Below are positions 39,490 through 49,891 of a DNA stretch of 64,000 bases, in pieces. Each line of letters starts with the position of its first letter. Position 1 is the stretch's first letter. The translations under genes were made by a program, and so were the position numbers. This DNA is from Pseudomonas bijieensis (lineage in GTDB: Bacteria > Pseudomonadota > Gammaproteobacteria > Pseudomonadales > Pseudomonadaceae), in NCBI RefSeq assembly GCF_013347965.1, contig NZ_CP048810.1, positions 2,976,001-3,040,000 on the forward strand. Direction: 5' to 3'. The notes beneath the pieces are model-generated. The model did no database searches, was not told where the DNA came from, and saw only the letters and a list, made by a program, of their open reading frames with translations.

Positions 39490-40599
39490 TCAACCACGCG
39501 CAATCACTGCGGCGTCGGCTTCGACCTTTTCGGCCGCTTTCTGGCGAATCAGCCGTTCCAGCTCATCCACCAGATTGTCATTCGTCAGTTTCTGCGACGG
39601 CTTGCCGTCGATGTAAATCAGGTTCGGTGTGCCGCCAGTCAGGCCGATATGGGCCTCCTTGGCTTCGCCCGGCCCGTTGACCACGCAACCGATCACCGCG
39701 ACATCCAGCGGCACCAGCAGGTCTTCGAGGCGCCCTTCCAGCTCGTTCATGGTCTTGACCACATCGAAGTTCTGCCGCGAGCAGCTCGGGCAGGCGATGA
39801 AGTTGATTCCACGGGAACGCAGGTGCAGGGACTTGAGAATGTCGTAGCCGACTTTCACTTCCTCGACCGGGTCGGCCGCCAACGAGATGCGGATGGTATC
39901 GCCAATCCCTTCGGCGAGCAGCATACCGAGGCCGACGGCGGATTTCACCGTGCCCGAACGCAACCCACCGGCTTCGGTGATGCCCAGGTGCAGCGGCTGG
40001 ACGATTTCCTTGGCCAGCAGGCGGTAGGCTTCGACGGCCATGAACACGTCGGACGCCTTCACGCTGACCTTGAAGTCCTGGAAATTCAGGCGCTCCAGGT
40101 GCTCGACATGGCGCAGGGCAGACTCCACCAGCGCCGCCGGGGTCGGTTCGCCGTATTTCTTTTGCAGGTCTTTTTCCAGGGAACCGGCGTTCACGCCGAT
40201 GCGGATCGGAATGCCCCGGTCGCGGGCAGCATCCACCACGGCACGGACACGGTCTTCGCGACCGATGTTACCCGGGTTGATACGCAGGCAATCGACACCC
40301 AACTCGGCCACACGCAGGGCGATGCGGTAGTCGAAGTGGATGTCGGCCACCAGGGGGACCTTGACCAATTGCTTGATCTTGCCGAACGCCTCGGCGGCGT
40401 CCATGTCCGGCACCGATACCCGCACGATGTCGACACCGGCGGCTTCCAGGCGGTTGATCTGCGCGACCGTGGCGGCCACGTCATTGGTGTCGCTGTTGGT
40501 CATGCTCTGCACAGCGATAGGCGCATCGCCGCCCACGGGCACGTTACCGACCCAGATCTTTCGGGATTCGCGACGCTTGATTGGAGATTCGCCGTGCAT
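39490..40599 (-). CDS. ispG: 4-hydroxy-3-methylbut-2-en-1-yl diphosphate synthase (flavodoxin), IspG/GcpE
   Basis: Penultimate step of the MEP isoprenoid route; needs a [4Fe-4S] cluster. The 369-residue protein has the N-terminal TIM barrel ([12 protein letters not shown] near 31) and the C-terminal cluster domain with CPSCSR near 269 and [12 protein letters not shown] near 306. It is three bases downstream of rodZ. Confidence 0.97.
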   Translation of the reverse strand: MHGESPIKRRESRKIWVGNVPVGGDAPIAVQSMTNSDTNDVAATVAQINRLEAAGVDIVRVSVPDMDAAEAFGKIKQLVKVPLVADIHFDYRIALRVAELGVDCLRINPGNIGREDRVRAVVDAARDRGIPIRIGVNAGSLEKDLQKKYGEPTPAALVESALRHVEHLERLNFQDFKVSVKASDVFMAVEAYRLLAKEIVQPLHLGITEAGGLRSGTVKSAVGLGMLLAEGIGDTIRISLAADPVEEVKVGYDILKSLHLRSRGINFIACPSCSRQNFDVVKTMNELEGRLEDLLVPLDVAVIGCVVNGPGEAKEAHIGLTGGTPNLIYIDGKPSQKLTNDNLVDELERLIRQKAAEKVEADAAVIARG

Positions 40600-40602
40600 G
40601 AC

Positions 40603-41634
40603 TTATTGACCCAACTTCAGGCGAGCGGTCTCGCCACTGGTGAACGGAGCCACATCGACCGGCTGGCCGTTGTAGCTGACCTGCGCGCCACGGGCATAAC
40701 CCAGGCGTACGGCAAAGGGTGGCTTGCCGTTGATGGAAGTGCTGTCGCCCTTGCGCTTGAGGCCACTGAACAGCACCTTGCCGTTGCCGTCGGTGATCTG
40801 CGTCCAGCAGTCGGCGACAAACTGAATCTGTACCTGGCCTTCACCTGCGGCAGGCGCCACCGGAACCACTGGCGCTGCCGGAACGACTGGCGCGGCTGGC
40901 GCGGTGTGGGTCGTCGGCGCAGCGACGTTTGGCGCTGGCGCGGTCGGTGCGGCAGGTGCCGTGGCAATCGGTGCGCTGCCAGTGCCCGGTGCAACTGGCG
41001 CTGCGGGCGCAGGGGCTGGAACAGCCGGCTCGGCGCCCGCCTCGGCATCGGCGGCATCCGGGCTCTGTGGCAACGCCAGGGCAGTTTCGCCTTCGGTCTG
41101 GCCTTCGACGACCGCCTGGTCTTCCGGCTCGTCCAGCGGATGGATCTGGGTGGTGCCGTCGGCACCCTCGACCTCGACATGCTCAGGGTTCAAGGCGACC
41201 GGCTCCTTGTTGCGCAAGGAAGCCTGGTCCTGCCACCAGACAAAACCACCACCAATCACCGCGATCAGCAGCAACAGGCTGACGATTCGCAAAATGGTGT
41301 GGGAAACGCGAACCGGCTCTTCGATGCGACCCAGGCTGTGCACGCTGCTGCCCTGGGCATCGGAACCGGTGTATTGATCGAATTGCTGGACCAGCACGGT
41401 CTGGTCCATGCCGAGCAATTTGGCATAGGCACGGATATAGCCCCGGGCGAAGGTATGCCCCGGCAGCTTGTCGAACGCGCCCGCTTCCAGGTTGCCCAGG
41501 GAAGCCGCGGTGAGATTGAGCTTGAGGGCCACTTCGGCCAGCGACCAACCATTGCTTTCGCGGGCTTGACGCAGGGTCTCACCGGGATTTACGCGAGTCG
41601 CTGCTACAACTTCGGGATGCGCCGCTTTCATCAT
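40603..41634 (-). CDS. rodZ: cell-shape protein RodZ
   Basis: Links MreB filaments to the cell-wall machinery and sets rod shape. The 343-residue protein has an N-terminal Cro-type helix-turn-helix (ESNGWSLAEVALKLNLT, about 28-44), a single membrane segment at about 114-133 (ILRIVSLLLLIAVIGGGFVWW), an Ala/Pro-rich low-complexity linker (about 190-265) and a C-terminal periplasmic DUF4115 domain. Start ATG-ATG overlaps the pilF stop. The Ala/Pro linker is the fast-evolving part of this family. Confidence 0.92.
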   Translation of the reverse strand: MMKAAHPEVVAATRVNPGETLRQARESNGWSLAEVALKLNLTAASLGNLEAGAFDKLPGHTFARGYIRAYAKLLGMDQTVLVQQFDQYTGSDAQGSSVHSLGRIEEPVRVSHTILRIVSLLLLIAVIGGGFVWWQDQASLRNKEPVALNPEHVEVEGADGTTQIHPLDEPEDQAVVEGQTEGETALALPQSPDAADAEAGAEPAVPAPAPAAPVAPGTGSAPIATAPAAPTAPAPNVAAPTTHTAPAAPVVPAAPVVPVAPAAGEGQVQIQFVADCWTQITDGNGKVLFSGLKRKGDSTSINGKPPFAVRLGYARGAQVSYNGQPVDVAPFTSGETARLKLGQ

Positions 41635-42389
41635 TGCTCCGACAGGTATTGCTGATATTCCGGCGTACCGGGATAGAGTCTTTTGAGTTGCAGGCCGTAA
41701 CTTGCAGCCTTGTCGCGATCTTCAAACACATGTGCCAGCCGAACGCCGAGCAATAGACTACGTGCATTTTGCTCGCTCAGCAGGCTAAAACGCTCGTAGT
41801 AGTCACGTGCGGGCACATAATGCCTGTCTTCGTAAGACAACTCAGCCATTTCCAGCAGTGCCCGCGGTTGCTGGCGGTTGAGCCGCAGCGCTTTTTCCAA
41901 CTGCTGGCGCGCCAGGTCGCGTTGGCCGAGCTGCGCAGCCGTCATGCCGAGGTTTTCGAAAACCCGCGAGCGCTCAGGATAAAGGGTGTCGGCGGCAGCC
42001 TGCTCGAAGCGCTCGTAGGCTTCCTTGTAGCGTTTCTGCTCGTAAAGAAAACTGCCGTAGTTGTTCAGGATCCGTGCATCCTGAGGCCGGGCCGACAGCG
42101 CCTTGCGAAAATGTTCGTCAGCCAGTTCCGGCTCCATCTCGGCCTGGAACACCAGGGCCAGGGCCGCATTGGCATCGGCGTCGGAACTGTCCAGCTCCAG
42201 GGCTTTCTTGAGCGGGACCTTGGCCCGCTCGGTCATGCCCTGCTGCAAGTAACCAATGCCCAGTTGCACATAGGCCACACGTGCCTCGTCGCGCCCTTTG
42301 CTGGTCTTCATCGGGTTGTAGTCACCCGACAGGACACAACCGGAACAAAGGCCGGCCAACAGCAAAACGAGCGCGAAGCGCAGGGACAT
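41631..42389 (-). CDS. pilF: type IV pilus biogenesis lipoprotein PilF/PilW
   Basis: Outer-membrane pilotin that assembles the PilQ secretin. The 252-residue protein has a lipobox LLAGLCSGC (Cys about 18) and six TPR motifs (GIGYLQQGMTERAK, ALVFQAEMEPELADEHF, NYGSFLYEQKRYKEA, NLGMTAAQLGQRDLA). It lies between rodZ and rlmN, as in P. aeruginosa PA3805, which has the same length. Confidence 0.93.
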   Translation of the reverse strand: MSLRFALVLLLAGLCSGCVLSGDYNPMKTSKGRDEARVAYVQLGIGYLQQGMTERAKVPLKKALELDSSDADANAALALVFQAEMEPELADEHFRKALSARPQDARILNNYGSFLYEQKRYKEAYERFEQAAADTLYPERSRVFENLGMTAAQLGQRDLARQQLEKALRLNRQQPRALLEMAELSYEDRHYVPARDYYERFSLLSEQNARSLLLGVRLAHVFEDRDKAASYGLQLKRLYPGTPEYQQYLSEQ

Positions 42390-42401
42390 AGAGTTCCTCT
42401 C

Positions 42402-43550
42402 TTAGTGACTGTTCGCAGCGTTTTGCACCGCATCATCCGCGGCGTTCAACTCACGCACGGCAATGTAGCGCTCGCTGCGACGGGTGCGATCCAGCACCTG
42501 TCCTACCAATTGGCCACAAGCGGCGTCGATGTCTTCGCCGCGGGTGGTGCGCACGGTGACGTTGAAGCCAGCGTGGTGAAGCTGATCCTGGAAGCGACGA
42601 ATCGCGTTGTTGCTCGGACGCTCGTAACCGGAATGCGGGAACGGGTTGAACGGGATCAGGTTGATCTTGCACGGGATGTTCTTGAGCAACTCGATCATCT
42701 CGACCGCGTGCTCGACCTTGTCGTTCACGTCCTTGAGCAGCGTGTATTCGATGGTCAGCACGCGCTTTTCGCCCAGGGACGACATGTAGCGCTGGCACGA
42801 CTCCAGCAGCATCTTAAGCGGATACTTCTTGTTGATCGGCACCAATTGGTTACGCAATGCGTCGTTGGGTGCGTGCAGCGACAACGCCAGGGAGACGTCG
42901 ATGTGCTTGGCCAGCTCATCGATCATCGGCACCACGCCCGAGGTGGACAGGGTCACCCGGCGCTTGGAGATGCCATAGCCCAGGTCATCCATCATCAGGT
43001 GCATGGCGGCGATGACGTTGTCGAAATTCAGCAGCGGCTCACCCATGCCCATCATCACCACGTTGGTGATGGCACGGTCGACGGTCGCCGGGACGCTGCC
43101 AAAGGATTTGTTGGCAATCCACACCTGGCCGATCACTTCGGCGGCGGTGAGGTTGCTGTTGAAGCCTTGCTTGCCGGTGGAGCAGAAACTGCAATCCAGG
43201 GCACAGCCTGCCTGGGACGAAACGCACAAGGTGCCGCGTTTGCCCTGGGGAATGTAGACGGTCTCGACGCAGCTGCCGGACGCCACGCGCACCACCCACT
43301 TACGGGTGCCGTCGCTGGAGATGTCCTCGCTGACCACTTCGGGGCCGCGAATCTCGGCAACAGCCTTGAGCTTTTCGCGCAGGGCCTTGCCGACATTCGT
43401 CATGGCGTCGAAGTCGTCGACGCCAAAGTGGTGAATCCATTTCATCACCTGGCCGGCACGGAAACGCTTCTCCCCGATCGAGTCGAAGAATTTCTCCATT
43501 TCCGGCTGGGTCAGGCCCAACAGGTTGGTTTTGCCGTTCGATGTAGTCAT
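42402..43550 (-). CDS. rlmN: dual-specificity RNA methyltransferase RlmN
   Basis: Radical-SAM enzyme that makes 2-methyladenosine in 23S rRNA (A2503) and tRNA (A37). The 382-residue protein has the [4Fe-4S] motif CALDCSFC (about 117-124), the SAM GGEP-type segment [10 protein letters not shown] (about 171), and the methyl-accepting cysteine near the C-terminus in [14 protein letters not shown] at 43548-43550 is preferred over the upstream frame. It is followed by pilF. Confidence 0.96.
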   Translation of the reverse strand: MTTSNGKTNLLGLTQPEMEKFFDSIGEKRFRAGQVMKWIHHFGVDDFDAMTNVGKALREKLKAVAEIRGPEVVSEDISSDGTRKWVVRVASGSCVETVYIPQGKRGTLCVSSQAGCALDCSFCSTGKQGFNSNLTAAEVIGQVWIANKSFGSVPATVDRAITNVVMMGMGEPLLNFDNVIAAMHLMMDDLGYGISKRRVTLSTSGVVPMIDELAKHIDVSLALSLHAPNDALRNQLVPINKKYPLKMLLESCQRYMSSLGEKRVLTIEYTLLKDVNDKVEHAVEMIELLKNIPCKINLIPFNPFPHSGYERPSNNAIRRFQDQLHHAGFNVTVRTTRGEDIDAACGQLVGQVLDRTRRSERYIAVRELNAADDAVQNAANSH

Positions 43551-43578
43551 GGATTCACCTTCACTCAAAAGCCTGGGC

Positions 43579-44004
43579 TTAGCGAGTGGTTACTTCAGTA
43601 GCGGAGAAAAAGTAAGCGATTTCGCGAGCGGCAGCGGCTTCGGAGTCCGAACCGTGGACGGCATTGGCGTCGATCGACTCGGCGAAGTCAGCGCGGATGG
43701 TACCGGCAGCGGCTTCTTTAGGGTTGGTAGCGCCCATCAGCTCACGGTTGCGAGCGATAGCGTTTTCGCCTTCCAGCACCTGAACGACAACCGGACCGGA
43801 AGTCATGAAGGCAACCAGTTCACCGAAGAAACCGCGCTCGCTGTGCTCAGCGTAGAAGCCTTCGGCTTCGGCTTTGGACAGTTGCTTCATTTTCGAAGCT
43901 ACAACGCGCAGGCCAGCGTCTTCGAAGCGGGTAACGATCTTGCCGATCACGTTTTTAGCAACGGCGTCAGGCTTGATGATGGAGAAAGTACGTTGAACAG
44001 CCAT
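43579..44004 (-). CDS. ndk: nucleoside diphosphate kinase
   Basis: Balances nucleoside triphosphates by phosphate transfer through a histidine. The 141-residue protein has [11 protein letters not shown] at the start and the active-site segment [16 protein letters not shown] (His about 117). It is 88 bases downstream of iscX. Its promoter probably overlaps a terminator hairpin at 44041-44063. A GGAGTTACACC ribosome site precedes the ATG. Confidence 0.98.
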   Translation of the reverse strand: MAVQRTFSIIKPDAVAKNVIGKIVTRFEDAGLRVVASKMKQLSKAEAEGFYAEHSERGFFGELVAFMTSGPVVVQVLEGENAIARNRELMGATNPKEAAAGTIRADFAESIDANAVHGSDSEAAAAREIAYFFSATEVTTR

Positions 44005-44040
44005 GGTGTAACTCCAGAAACGGTAATTTGCGAAAAATTA

Positions 44041-44078
44041 AACCCGCGAATTATACGCGGGTTCAGGGGTATTGCCTA
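44041..44078 (-). promoter_or_regulatory. ndk: ndk promoter embedded in the isc-operon terminator hairpin
   Basis: On the minus strand TAGGCA (44073-44078), a 17-base spacer and a perfect TATAAT (44050-44055). The TATAAT is in the loop of the stem AACCCGCG/CGCGGGTT (44041-44063), which is followed by TAATTTTTCG, a weak Rho-independent terminator after iscX. One element would therefore end the isc transcript and start the ndk transcript. Confidence 0.65.
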
Positions 44079-44092
44079 ACCTGCCGGGTAGA

Positions 44093-44293
44093 TCAGTCGA
44101 TTTCTTCGATCCAGAGCGTCTGGACCGCTTCCAAGACCTTCTCGCCACAACGGCCAGAGGTATTGTCGAAATCGGGCAGCTCCATGATCCAGCGCTGCAA
44201 ATCGACAAAATTCACAGTCAGCGGATTCACGTCCGGCTTGGCTTCGGCCAGTTCTTCTGCGATGCGTTGTACATCATTCCAACCATAGCTCAT
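44093..44293 (-). CDS. iscX: Fe-S assembly protein IscX
   Basis: Small acidic protein that binds IscS and tunes cluster assembly by iron. The 66-residue length equals that of E. coli IscX, with the N-terminal YGWNDVQRIAEELAE and DFDNTSGRCGEKVLEAV. It is the last gene of the isc operon, 13 bases after fdx. The frame is open further upstream, but the family length fixes the start at 44291-44293. Confidence 0.95.
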   Translation of the reverse strand: MSYGWNDVQRIAEELAEAKPDVNPLTVNFVDLQRWIMELPDFDNTSGRCGEKVLEAVQTLWIEEID

Positions 44294-44306
44294 GACAGTG
44301 TCACCA

Positions 44307-44648
44307 TCAGTGCGGCGCTTCAGCCGCATGGTTAAGCGAATATTTCGGGATTTCGACGGTCAGGTCTTCGGTACCGACGATGGCTTGGCAGCCCAGCCGC
44401 GATTGGGCTTCCAGGCCCCAGGCCTTATCGAGGAAATCTTCCTCCAACTCATCCGCTTCTTCCAGCGAATCGAAGCCCTCGCGAATAATGCAATGGCAGG
44501 TGGTGCACGCACAGACGCCACCACAGGCACTTTCCATCTCGATGTGATGCTCATGGGCCAGCTCGAGAATGGAAATCCCGGGCTCAGCCTCCACGACCAT
44601 GCCCTCCGGGCAGAACTTCTCGTGGGGCAGAAAAATCACCTGCGGCAT
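44307..44648 (-). CDS. fdx: ISC-type [2Fe-2S] ferredoxin
   Basis: Electron donor for Fe-S assembly. The 113-residue protein has the adrenodoxin-type ligands: Cys42, Cys48 and Cys51 in CGGVCACTTCHC, and Cys87 in RLGCQAI. It lies between hscA (3-base gap) and iscX. The first residues MPQVIFLPHE are those of the family. Confidence 0.97.
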   Translation of the reverse strand: MPQVIFLPHEKFCPEGMVVEAEPGISILELAHEHHIEMESACGGVCACTTCHCIIREGFDSLEEADELEEDFLDKAWGLEAQSRLGCQAIVGTEDLTVEIPKYSLNHAAEAPH

Positions 44649-44651
44649 CAG

Positions 44652-46514
44652 TTACTCCTCGATTTCATTCAGGTTGCGCCCCGCCAGGGCGGCTTTCACC
44701 GTCGAGTCCAGGCGGCGGGCAGCAAAGGCATCGGTGACTTGCGACAGACGCTTGGTCTGCTGCTCGATGGCATAACCATCGGTGCCCTTGATCAATTCGG
44801 ACAGTTCCTGCATTTGCAGCTCGATGACCATGCGCTCTTCGGCGTCGAGCAAGCGCTCGCCGTCGGCTTCAAGGGCACCTTGCACGGCTTCGATCAGGCG
44901 CTGGGCGTCGACCTGCTGCTCGCGCAGCACGCGGGCCACCTTGTCGTCGCTGGCGTGCTGGAAGGAATCCTTGAGCATCTTGGCGATTTCGCCGTCGGTC
45001 AGGCCGTAGGACGGCTTGACCTGGATGCTCGCCTCGACGCCCGAACCCAGTTCGCGAGCGGAGACATTGAGCAGGCCATCGGCATCGACCTGGAAGGTCA
45101 CGCGGATCTTCGCCGCACCCGCCACCATCGGTGGGATGCCGCGCAATTCGAAGCGCGCCAGGGAACGGCAGTCGCTGATCAGTTCACGCTCGCCTTGCAG
45201 CACGTGGACCATCATCGCCGACTGGCCGTCTTTATAAGTAGTGAAGTCCTGGGCGCGGGCAACGGGGATGGTGGTGTTGCGTGGAATCACCTTCTCCATC
45301 AGGCCGCCCATGGTTTCCAGGCCCAGGGACAGCGGAATCACGTCGAGCAACAGCAGCTCGCCACCATCGCGCTTGTTACCGGCGAGGGTATCGGCCTGGA
45401 TCGCGGCGCCGATGGCGACCACTTGGTCTGGGTCGATTTCGGTCAGCGGCTGGCGGCCAAAGGCCTCGGCAACGGCTTCGCGAACTCGAGGCACGCGGGT
45501 TGAACCACCGACCATGACCACGGCCTTGACGTCTTCCAGCTCCACGCCGGAATCGCGCACGGCCCGGCGGCAAGCCTTGAGGCTGCGGGCGACCATGGGT
45601 TCGATCAGGGCATCGAAGGCTTCACGGGTCAGCGAGGCTTTCCAGTCGCCGTAGACGACTTCAACCGTCGCAGCGTCGGTCAAGGCTTCCTTGGCCGCGC
45701 AGGCGGTTTGCAGCAAGTGACGCTGGGCACCCGGATCGAGATCGGCGGACAGGCCCGCTTGCTCGATGATCCAGCCAGCAATAGCGTGATCGAAGTCATC
45801 GCCGCCCAGGGCACTGTCGCCACCGGTAGCCAGGACTTCGAAGACTCCGCCGGTCAGGCGCAGAATAGAGATATCGAAGGTACCGCCGCCCAGGTCGTAG
45901 ATAGCTACGAGGCCTTCGGCGTGCTGGTCGAGGCCGTACGCCACCGCAGCGGCGGTCGGCTCGTTGAGCAGGCGCAGCACGTTCAAGCCGGCCAGCTTGG
46001 CGGCATCCTTGGTGGCTTGGCGCTGGGCGTCATCGAAATAGGCCGGGACGGTAATGACCGCGCCCACCAGCTCACCGCCCAACGCCGCTTCGGCACGCTG
46101 GCGCAACACCTTGAGGATATCGGCGGAAACCTCTACCGGGCTTTTCGGGCCCTGCACGGTTTCGATGAACGGCATGTGGGATTCGCCGCCAACGAAGCGG
46201 TACGGCAGTTGATCGCCCAATTGCTTGACGTCGGACAGACCACGACCCATCAGGCGCTTGACCGAGACAATGGTGTTCAGCGGATCGGTAGCGGCGGCCA
46301 GCTTGGCCGACTCGCCCACTTCGACGCGATCGGCGTGATAACGCACGGCGGAAGGCAGGATCACCCGCCCCTGCTCGTCGGCCAACGGTTCGGAAAGACC
46401 GCTGCGCAAGGCAGCGACCAGGGAATTGGTGGTACCCAAGTCGATCCCGACAGCCAGGCGACGCTGGTGCGGTTGTGGACTTTGGCCGGGTTCGGCGATC
46501 TGCAGTAGGGCCAT
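44652..46514 (-). CDS. hscA: Hsp70-type chaperone HscA
   Basis: Binds IscU, with HscB as cochaperone, to release clusters. The 620-residue Hsp70 has an ATPase domain with [11 protein letters not shown] (about 22-32), [10 protein letters not shown] and [10 protein letters not shown], and a substrate domain. The C-terminus ends [11 protein letters not shown] rather than with the DnaK EEVKD tail, as expected for HscA. It is followed by fdx and preceded by hscB. Confidence 0.97.
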   Translation of the reverse strand: MALLQIAEPGQSPQPHQRRLAVGIDLGTTNSLVAALRSGLSEPLADEQGRVILPSAVRYHADRVEVGESAKLAAATDPLNTIVSVKRLMGRGLSDVKQLGDQLPYRFVGGESHMPFIETVQGPKSPVEVSADILKVLRQRAEAALGGELVGAVITVPAYFDDAQRQATKDAAKLAGLNVLRLLNEPTAAAVAYGLDQHAEGLVAIYDLGGGTFDISILRLTGGVFEVLATGGDSALGGDDFDHAIAGWIIEQAGLSADLDPGAQRHLLQTACAAKEALTDAATVEVVYGDWKASLTREAFDALIEPMVARSLKACRRAVRDSGVELEDVKAVVMVGGSTRVPRVREAVAEAFGRQPLTEIDPDQVVAIGAAIQADTLAGNKRDGGELLLLDVIPLSLGLETMGGLMEKVIPRNTTIPVARAQDFTTYKDGQSAMMVHVLQGERELISDCRSLARFELRGIPPMVAGAAKIRVTFQVDADGLLNVSARELGSGVEASIQVKPSYGLTDGEIAKMLKDSFQHASDDKVARVLREQQVDAQRLIEAVQGALEADGERLLDAEERMVIELQMQELSELIKGTDGYAIEQQTKRLSQVTDAFAARRLDSTVKAALAGRNLNEIEE

Positions 46515-46564
46515 CGTAATCAGGACTTATCTGTAATCAGGCGTGCGACCGGAGCGGCACTGGG

Positions 46565-47086
46565 TTAATCGTCGAGGCGCTCTTCGAGCTGGCGCACTTC
46601 ATAGGTGAGCTTGTCGAGGAACTGCATGCGCCGCATCAGGCGTTCGGCCTGTTCGCGTTGCGCGGCATCGTTCCAGCAGGCTGCGAAGCTTTCGTTCAAT
46701 GTGTGCTGGGCGTCTTTCAAGCGGCGCTTGAATACCGCGACACCGGCCAGGTCGGCGCTGTCCTGCAGGTCTTCGAGCTCTTCGCGCCATTGCATCTGCT
46801 GCAAAAGAAACTCGGGATCGTGGACCGTGACTTCCAGGGGCAGCTCATGGCCGCTGATGGCGAGCAGGTAACGCGCGCGCTTGGCAGGACTCTTGAGCGT
46901 CTGGTAGGCCTCGTTGAGGTTCGCAGACTGCTCGAGCGCCCGCCGCTGTTCAGCTTCGGAGGCGTCAGCAAAACGGTCCGGGTGGACACCACGGGCCAAT
47001 TCCAGGTAACGCGCGGATAACTGGTCGAGATCCAGCTGGAACGCAGGCTGCATCTGGAACAAAGCAAAATGACAAGGAGTACCCAC
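46565..47086 (-). CDS. hscB: Fe-S cochaperone HscB
   Basis: J-domain protein that brings IscU to HscA. The 173-residue protein has the HPD tripeptide at 35-37 in GVHPDRFAD and a C-terminal three-helix IscU-binding domain. The true start is GTG at 47084-47086 with GAGG six bases upstream (family N-terminus [10 protein letters not shown]). The longer frame would overlap iscA. It follows iscA by eight bases. Confidence 0.95.
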   Translation of the reverse strand: MGTPCHFALFQMQPAFQLDLDQLSARYLELARGVHPDRFADASEAEQRRALEQSANLNEAYQTLKSPAKRARYLLAISGHELPLEVTVHDPEFLLQQMQWREELEDLQDSADLAGVAVFKRRLKDAQHTLNESFAACWNDAAQREQAERLMRRMQFLDKLTYEVRQLEERLDD

Positions 47087-47094
47087 AAGCCGCC

Positions 47095-47418
47095 TCAGAT
47101 GTTGAAGCTTTCGCCGCAGCCACATTCACCGCGCACGTTGGGGTTGTTGAACTTGAAGCCTTCGTTCAACCCTTCCTTGACGAAATCCAGCTCGGTGCCG
47201 TCCAGGTACGTCAGGCTTTTCGGGTCGATGATCACTTTCTGACCATGACTCTCGAATACCTGATCGTCTTCGCCCACTTCGTCGACGAATTCCAGCACAT
47301 AGGCAAGACCAGAGCAGCCCGTGGTGCGAACACCCAGGCGGATACCCTCGCCCTTGCCGCGCCCCGCGAGGGAGCGCTGGATATGCTTAGCTGCCGCTTC
47401 TGTCATCTGGATAGCCAT
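47095..47418 (-). CDS. iscA: A-type Fe-S scaffold/carrier IscA
   Basis: Carries or accepts iron and [4Fe-4S] clusters. The 107-residue length is exactly typical. Conserved cysteines Cys35 (TTGCSGLAY), Cys99 and Cys101 (GECGCGESF) are all present. It lies between iscU (24-base gap) and hscB. Confidence 0.98.
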   Translation of the reverse strand: MAIQMTEAAAKHIQRSLAGRGKGEGIRLGVRTTGCSGLAYVLEFVDEVGEDDQVFESHGQKVIIDPKSLTYLDGTELDFVKEGLNEGFKFNNPNVRGECGCGESFNI

Positions 47419-47442
47419 GGAAACTCCTTACCTGTGCACAGA

Positions 47443-47829
47443 TCAGATCAAGCCTTTCTTCTGCTTGTAATCGCGAACGGCGGCCTTGATGGCGTCTTCG
47501 GCGAGTACCGAGCAGTGGATCTTCACGGGCGGCAGGGCCAGTTCTTCAGCCAGCTGGGTGTTCTTGATGGTTTCGGCCTCATCAAGGGTCTTGCCCTTCA
47601 TCCACTCGGTGGCCAGGGAGCTGGACGCGATGGCGGAACCGCAGCCGTAGGTCTTGAACTTGGCATCTTCGATGATGCCTTGCTCGTTGACCTTGATCTG
47701 CAGGCGCATCACGTCGCCGCACGCCGGGGCGCCGACCATGCCGGTGCCAACATCAGGATCCTGCGCGTCCATCTTGCCGACGTTGCGCGGGTTCTCGTAG
47801 TGGTCGATGACCTTTTCGCTATATGCCAT
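47443..47829 (-). CDS. iscU: Fe-S cluster scaffold IscU
   Basis: Central scaffold on which IscS, Fdx and the HscAB pair act. The 128-residue protein has cluster ligands Cys37, Asp39, Cys63 (TYGCGSA), His105 and Cys106, and the HscA recognition motif LPPVK at 99-103. ATG at 47827-47829 (MAYSEKVIDHY) gives the E. coli length; a frame extension of three residues is discounted. It lies 43 bases downstream of iscS. Confidence 0.98.
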   Translation of the reverse strand: MAYSEKVIDHYENPRNVGKMDAQDPDVGTGMVGAPACGDVMRLQIKVNEQGIIEDAKFKTYGCGSAIASSSLATEWMKGKTLDEAETIKNTQLAEELALPPVKIHCSVLAEDAIKAAVRDYKQKKGLI

Positions 47830-47872
47830 TTGCTTCAATCCTCATCAGTGAGTCGCTCTGGTGGCGACTTCT

Positions 47873-49087
47873 TCAGTGCGCCGCCCACTCGATTTTCGAA
47901 ATGTCGACGCCGTCTTTGTACATGTCCCACAGCGGCGACAGAGCGCGCAGCTTGGTGACGGCCTCGCAGACTTTCTGCGCGGCGTAATCGATTTCTTCTT
48001 CGGTGGTGAAGCGGCCGAAGGTGAAGCGGATCGAGCTGTGGGCCAGTTCGTCGTTGCGACCCAGGGCGCGCAGTACGTACGAAGGCTCAAGCGATGCCGA
48101 GGTGCATGCCGAACCGGACGACACGGCCAGATCCTTGAGGGCCATGATCAGCGACTCGCCTTCAACATAGTTGAAGCTCAGGTTCAGGTTGTGCGGTACG
48201 CGGGCGATCATGCTGCCGTTGACGTAAAGCTCTTCCAGGTGCTCGACCTGCTTGAAGAAACGGTCGCTCAGGGCCTTGATGCGCACGTTCTCGGCAGCCA
48301 TGTCTTCCTTGGCCACGCGGAAGGCTTCGCCCATGCCGACGATCTGGTGGGTCGCCAGGGTGCCGGAACGCATGCCACGCTCGTGACCGCCACCGTGCAT
48401 GGTCGCTTCGAGGCGAACGCGCGGCTTGCGGCTGACGTACAGGGCGCCGATGCCTTTAGGACCGTAGGTCTTGTGGGCGGAGAACGACATCAGGTCGACT
48501 TTCAGCTGCGACAGGTCGATCGCGACCTTGCCGGTGGACTGCGCCGCGTCGACGTGGAACAGGATGCCCTTGGAACGGGTCAGTTCGCCGATGGCCGCGA
48601 TGTCGTTGACGGTGCCGATTTCGTTGTTCACGTGCATGATCGAAACCAGGATGGTGTCGTCGCGTAGCGCGGCTTCCACCATGGCTGGAGTGATGATGCC
48701 GTCTTCACCCGGTTCGATGTAGGTGACTTCGAAGCCTTCACGCTCCAGTTGGCGCATGGTGTCCAGGACAGCCTTGTGCTCGATCTTGGAGGTGATCAGG
48801 TGCTTGCCCTTGGTGTGATAGAAGTGCGCGACACCCTTGATTGCCAGGTTGTCGGACTCGGTGGCACCGGAGGTCCAGACGATTTCACGCGGGTCGGCGT
48901 TGACCAGGTCGGCGACCTGGCGACGGGCGTTTTCGACCGACTCTTCGGCTTTCCAGCCGAACACGTGGGAGCGGGACGCCGGGTTACCGAAGTTTCCGTC
49001 GACCAGCAGGCATTCACTCATTTTTTGCGCGACACGCGGATCAACCGGGGTGGTCGCGGAGTAATCAAGGTAAATCGGCAATTTCAT
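47873..49087 (-). CDS. iscS: cysteine desulfurase IscS
   Basis: PLP enzyme that takes sulfur from cysteine for clusters and thionucleosides. The 404-residue protein has the PLP lysine in [10 protein letters not shown] (about 206) and the persulfide cysteine in [13 protein letters not shown] (about 328), with the long extension typical of IscS. It sits between iscR and iscU. Confidence 0.98.
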   Translation of the reverse strand: MKLPIYLDYSATTPVDPRVAQKMSECLLVDGNFGNPASRSHVFGWKAEESVENARRQVADLVNADPREIVWTSGATESDNLAIKGVAHFYHTKGKHLITSKIEHKAVLDTMRQLEREGFEVTYIEPGEDGIITPAMVEAALRDDTILVSIMHVNNEIGTVNDIAAIGELTRSKGILFHVDAAQSTGKVAIDLSQLKVDLMSFSAHKTYGPKGIGALYVSRKPRVRLEATMHGGGHERGMRSGTLATHQIVGMGEAFRVAKEDMAAENVRIKALSDRFFKQVEHLEELYVNGSMIARVPHNLNLSFNYVEGESLIMALKDLAVSSGSACTSASLEPSYVLRALGRNDELAHSSIRFTFGRFTTEEEIDYAAQKVCEAVTKLRALSPLWDMYKDGVDISKIEWAAH

Positions 49088-49137
49088 GGACTCTCTCCTA
49101 AATCAGGCTGGCTGGCGTTCCGCTTGCTCTGCGGCGG

Positions 49138-49629
49138 TCATTCGACGGCGGACGCTTCAATCTTGTCCAGGTGCGGCGCCTTGCTATTGCAACGGCGCTG
49201 GTCCTGACGCTGGGCTACTTCTTGCACCTCACGGCGAGTTACAAGGTCAGCCAAGCTGATACCGCTCAGAAATTCGTGGATCTGCAGGCTGAGGTCGCAC
49301 CACAAGTGGTGGGTCAGGCAAGTATCGCCGCCATGGCAGTCGCCAAGGCCCTGGCATTTGGTCGCATCGACCGATTCGTTCACCGCATCGATCACCTGGG
49401 CAACCTGGATGCCCTGCATGTCGCGCGACAGCTGGTAGCCGCCACCCGGGCCGCGAACGCTGGAAACCAGGTTGCTACGGCGCAGTTTGGCGAACAGCTG
49501 CTCAAGATAAGACAGGGAAATGCCCTGGCGCTCGGAGATATCGGCCAGGGACACCGGCCCGTGCTGCGCGTGCAATGCCAGATCCAGCATCGCGGTCACG
49601 GCGTATCGGCCTTTTGTAGTCAGTCGCAT
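49138..49629 (-). CDS. iscR: Rrf2-family Fe-S regulator IscR
   Basis: [2Fe-2S]-sensing regulator that represses the isc operon when clusters are plentiful. The 163-residue protein has a winged HTH in the first 65 residues and cluster ligands Cys92, Cys98, Cys104 and His107 ([15 protein letters not shown]), matching E. coli numbering. ATG at 49627-49629 is the normal [10 protein letters not shown] start. It is the first gene of the isc operon; the promoter with IscR site lies at 49662-49694. Confidence 0.97.
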   Translation of the reverse strand: MRLTTKGRYAVTAMLDLALHAQHGPVSLADISERQGISLSYLEQLFAKLRRSNLVSSVRGPGGGYQLSRDMQGIQVAQVIDAVNESVDATKCQGLGDCHGGDTCLTHHLWCDLSLQIHEFLSGISLADLVTRREVQEVAQRQDQRRCNSKAPHLDKIEASAVE

Positions 49630-49661
49630 GGACAATTACCACGGAGTTCGGAATGGGGGCG

Positions 49662-49694
49662 AGTATGCAATTCCCGAGTATTTAAGTCAAGTAT
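49662..49694 (-). promoter_or_regulatory. iscR: isc operon promoter with type 1 IscR site
   Basis: Minus strand: TTGACT (49685-49690), 17-base spacer, CATACT (49662-49667). A 25-base type 1 IscR-like dyad at 49670-49694 begins ATACTTGACT and ends ACTCGGGAAT, covering the -35 and spacer. A second weaker resembling segment with ACTCGGGTTT follows at 49693-49719. Repression by holo-IscR would block polymerase directly. Confidence 0.75.
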
Positions 49695-49788
49695 AAGACC
49701 TAGTGGGTTACTCGGGTTTACCCGCGAAAGAGCGCGCGCATGATAGCAAAGGTAGGCGACTAACGACCAGCTATACCGCGTTATCGTT

Positions 49789-49878
49789 CATCGCGAGCAA
49801 GCTTTGCTCCCACAGGACGCCTGCGAAACAGGACTCCTGTGGGGCAAGGTTTTGTGGGAGCAAGGCTTGCCCGCGATG
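49789..49878. repeat. REPIN with an extra partial REP end
   Basis: Inverted units at 49789-49814 and 49853-49878, between cysE and the iscR promoter. Just before the right unit, at about 49837-49848, a degraded copy CTGTGGGGCAAGG repeats the start of the REP. Confidence 0.85.
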
Positions 49879-49891
49879 CAGGCGCCTCGGC

